A stretch of 43,996 nucleotides of DNA from Bacteroidales bacterium (GTDB lineage Bacteria; Bacteroidota; Bacteroidia; Bacteroidales; Prolixibacteraceae): assembly GCA_031272965.1 (NCBI GenBank), contig JAISSS010000099.1, forward strand, positions 1-43,996. The letters run 5' to 3'. Made by a program: the position numbers and the translations under genes. Positions 43,699-43,996 of this stretch are shown here, piece after piece. The notes beneath the pieces were generated by a model. The model searched no databases. It had not been told where the DNA came from and saw nothing but the letters and a program-made list of their open reading frames with translations. How positions within the stretch are numbered: position 1 is the stretch's first letter; the number at the start of each line of letters is the position of its first letter.

Positions 43699-43996
43699 AT
43701 GAAACACCGCTTTTTCCTGATGGCAGCAGTGCTGCTGATAACAACCTGCAAGCCGGAGCGGGACAACCCGCTTGACGAGCATTATACCGGCAAAAAAGAC
43801 GAACCCTCAACGGTAGCCGTTACTTCCGTTTCGCTTAATAAAACAACGCTGTCGCTTGTTGCGGGCAGTTCGGAGACGCTCGTTGCTACTGTTTCTCCTT
43901 CTGATGCAACGAATAAAGCTGTAAACTGGACCAGCAGCAACAGCAGTGTGGCACGTGTCAGTTCCGGCGGGCTGGTTACGGCCGTTACCTCCGGCA
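43699..43996 (+). CDS. Lipoprotein with bacterial Ig-like (Big_2) domain, cut by window edge
   Basis: 99 complete codons are visible. Short signal MKHRFFLMAAVLLITTC with a probable lipid-modified Cys17 (Thr at -1 is not the usual residue). After a charged stretch (KPERDNPLDEHYTGKKDEP) comes VTSVSLNKTTLSLVAGSSE followed by LVATVSPSDATNKAVNWTSS, the standard opening of a Big_2 domain. The protein continues beyond the window. Starts 12 nt after the PEGA gene, so probably the same transcript. Total length and further domains unknown. Confidence 0.85.
   Translation, partial: MKHRFFLMAAVLLITTCKPERDNPLDEHYTGKKDEPSTVAVTSVSLNKTTLSLVAGSSETLVATVSPSDATNKAVNWTSSNSSVARVSSGGLVTAVTSG

Overview
The window reads as the chromosome of a member of the Bacteroidales (phylum Bacteroidota). 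The clearest sign is the promoters. Intergenic regions repeatedly carry the Bacteroidota -7 element TAnnTTTG, sometimes with a TTTG/TTG -33 element about 20 bp upstream, and Shine-Dalgarno sequences are weak or absent. Other signs are lipoproteins with lipoboxes, a fimbrillin-type surface protein, a GH29 fucosidase operon, and family variants typical of the group (SpoT-like Rel, CdaA, DUF1599, a DoxX protein). I cannot fix the genus. Almost all of the window is chromosomal housekeeping sequence. I see no IS, prophage, plasmid or CRISPR signature.

Layout. 1-2429 (minus): 5' part of uvrA and a secreted GH99-like/WbsX protein. 2506-5713 (plus): purB and an MsbA-type ABC exporter. 5716-7191: divergent aroQ and xerD sharing a structured intergenic region. 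7217-8545 (minus): RsmF-type rRNA methyltransferase. 8728-11989 (plus): operon of M23 peptidase, MerR regulator, Nif3 protein and zinc-ribbon coiled coil, followed by tRNA-Lys(CUU). 12266-18898 (minus): folC, rel/spoT, an amidohydrolase lipoprotein and a UROD-family protein. 19014-24705 (minus): four-gene operon DUF6599, Tat-type DUF362, GH29 alpha-L-fucosidase, DUF4965 'glutaminase A' lipoprotein, with an 11-copy octamer repeat before the last gene. 24794-28177 (plus): neutral zinc metallopeptidase and mutS2. 28494-30147 (minus): DUF1599 and DoxX-type membrane protein. 30360-35824 (plus): compact operon folP, cdaA, nitronate monooxygenase/FabK-like, DUF368 (PopT), gcvT, comB. 35988-43996 (plus): envelope region with a 1173-residue fimbrillin/IgGFc-type adhesin, PBP1A, a PEGA-domain protein and the start of an Ig-like (Big_2) lipoprotein.

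How the genes fit together. The first two thirds is mostly nucleotide, folate, rRNA, DNA-repair and stringent-response housekeeping. The fucosidase operon looks like a small exported glycan-processing unit. The folP-cdaA-popT operon links folate, c-di-AMP and undecaprenyl-phosphate recycling. The right end is devoted to the cell surface.

Most notable observation. The 509-bp gap before the PEGA gene contains a 15-bp perfect inverted repeat (24 bp with four mismatches) whose arms are 200 bp apart. Inside is a consensus promoter -7 element pointing away from the PEGA gene, and there is no consensus promoter between the right arm and that gene. This is the architecture of a Bacteroides-type invertible promoter in the OFF orientation. 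A second possible phase-variation site is a G8 tract inside the adhesin gene, at the junction between its fimbrillin part and its adhesive part.
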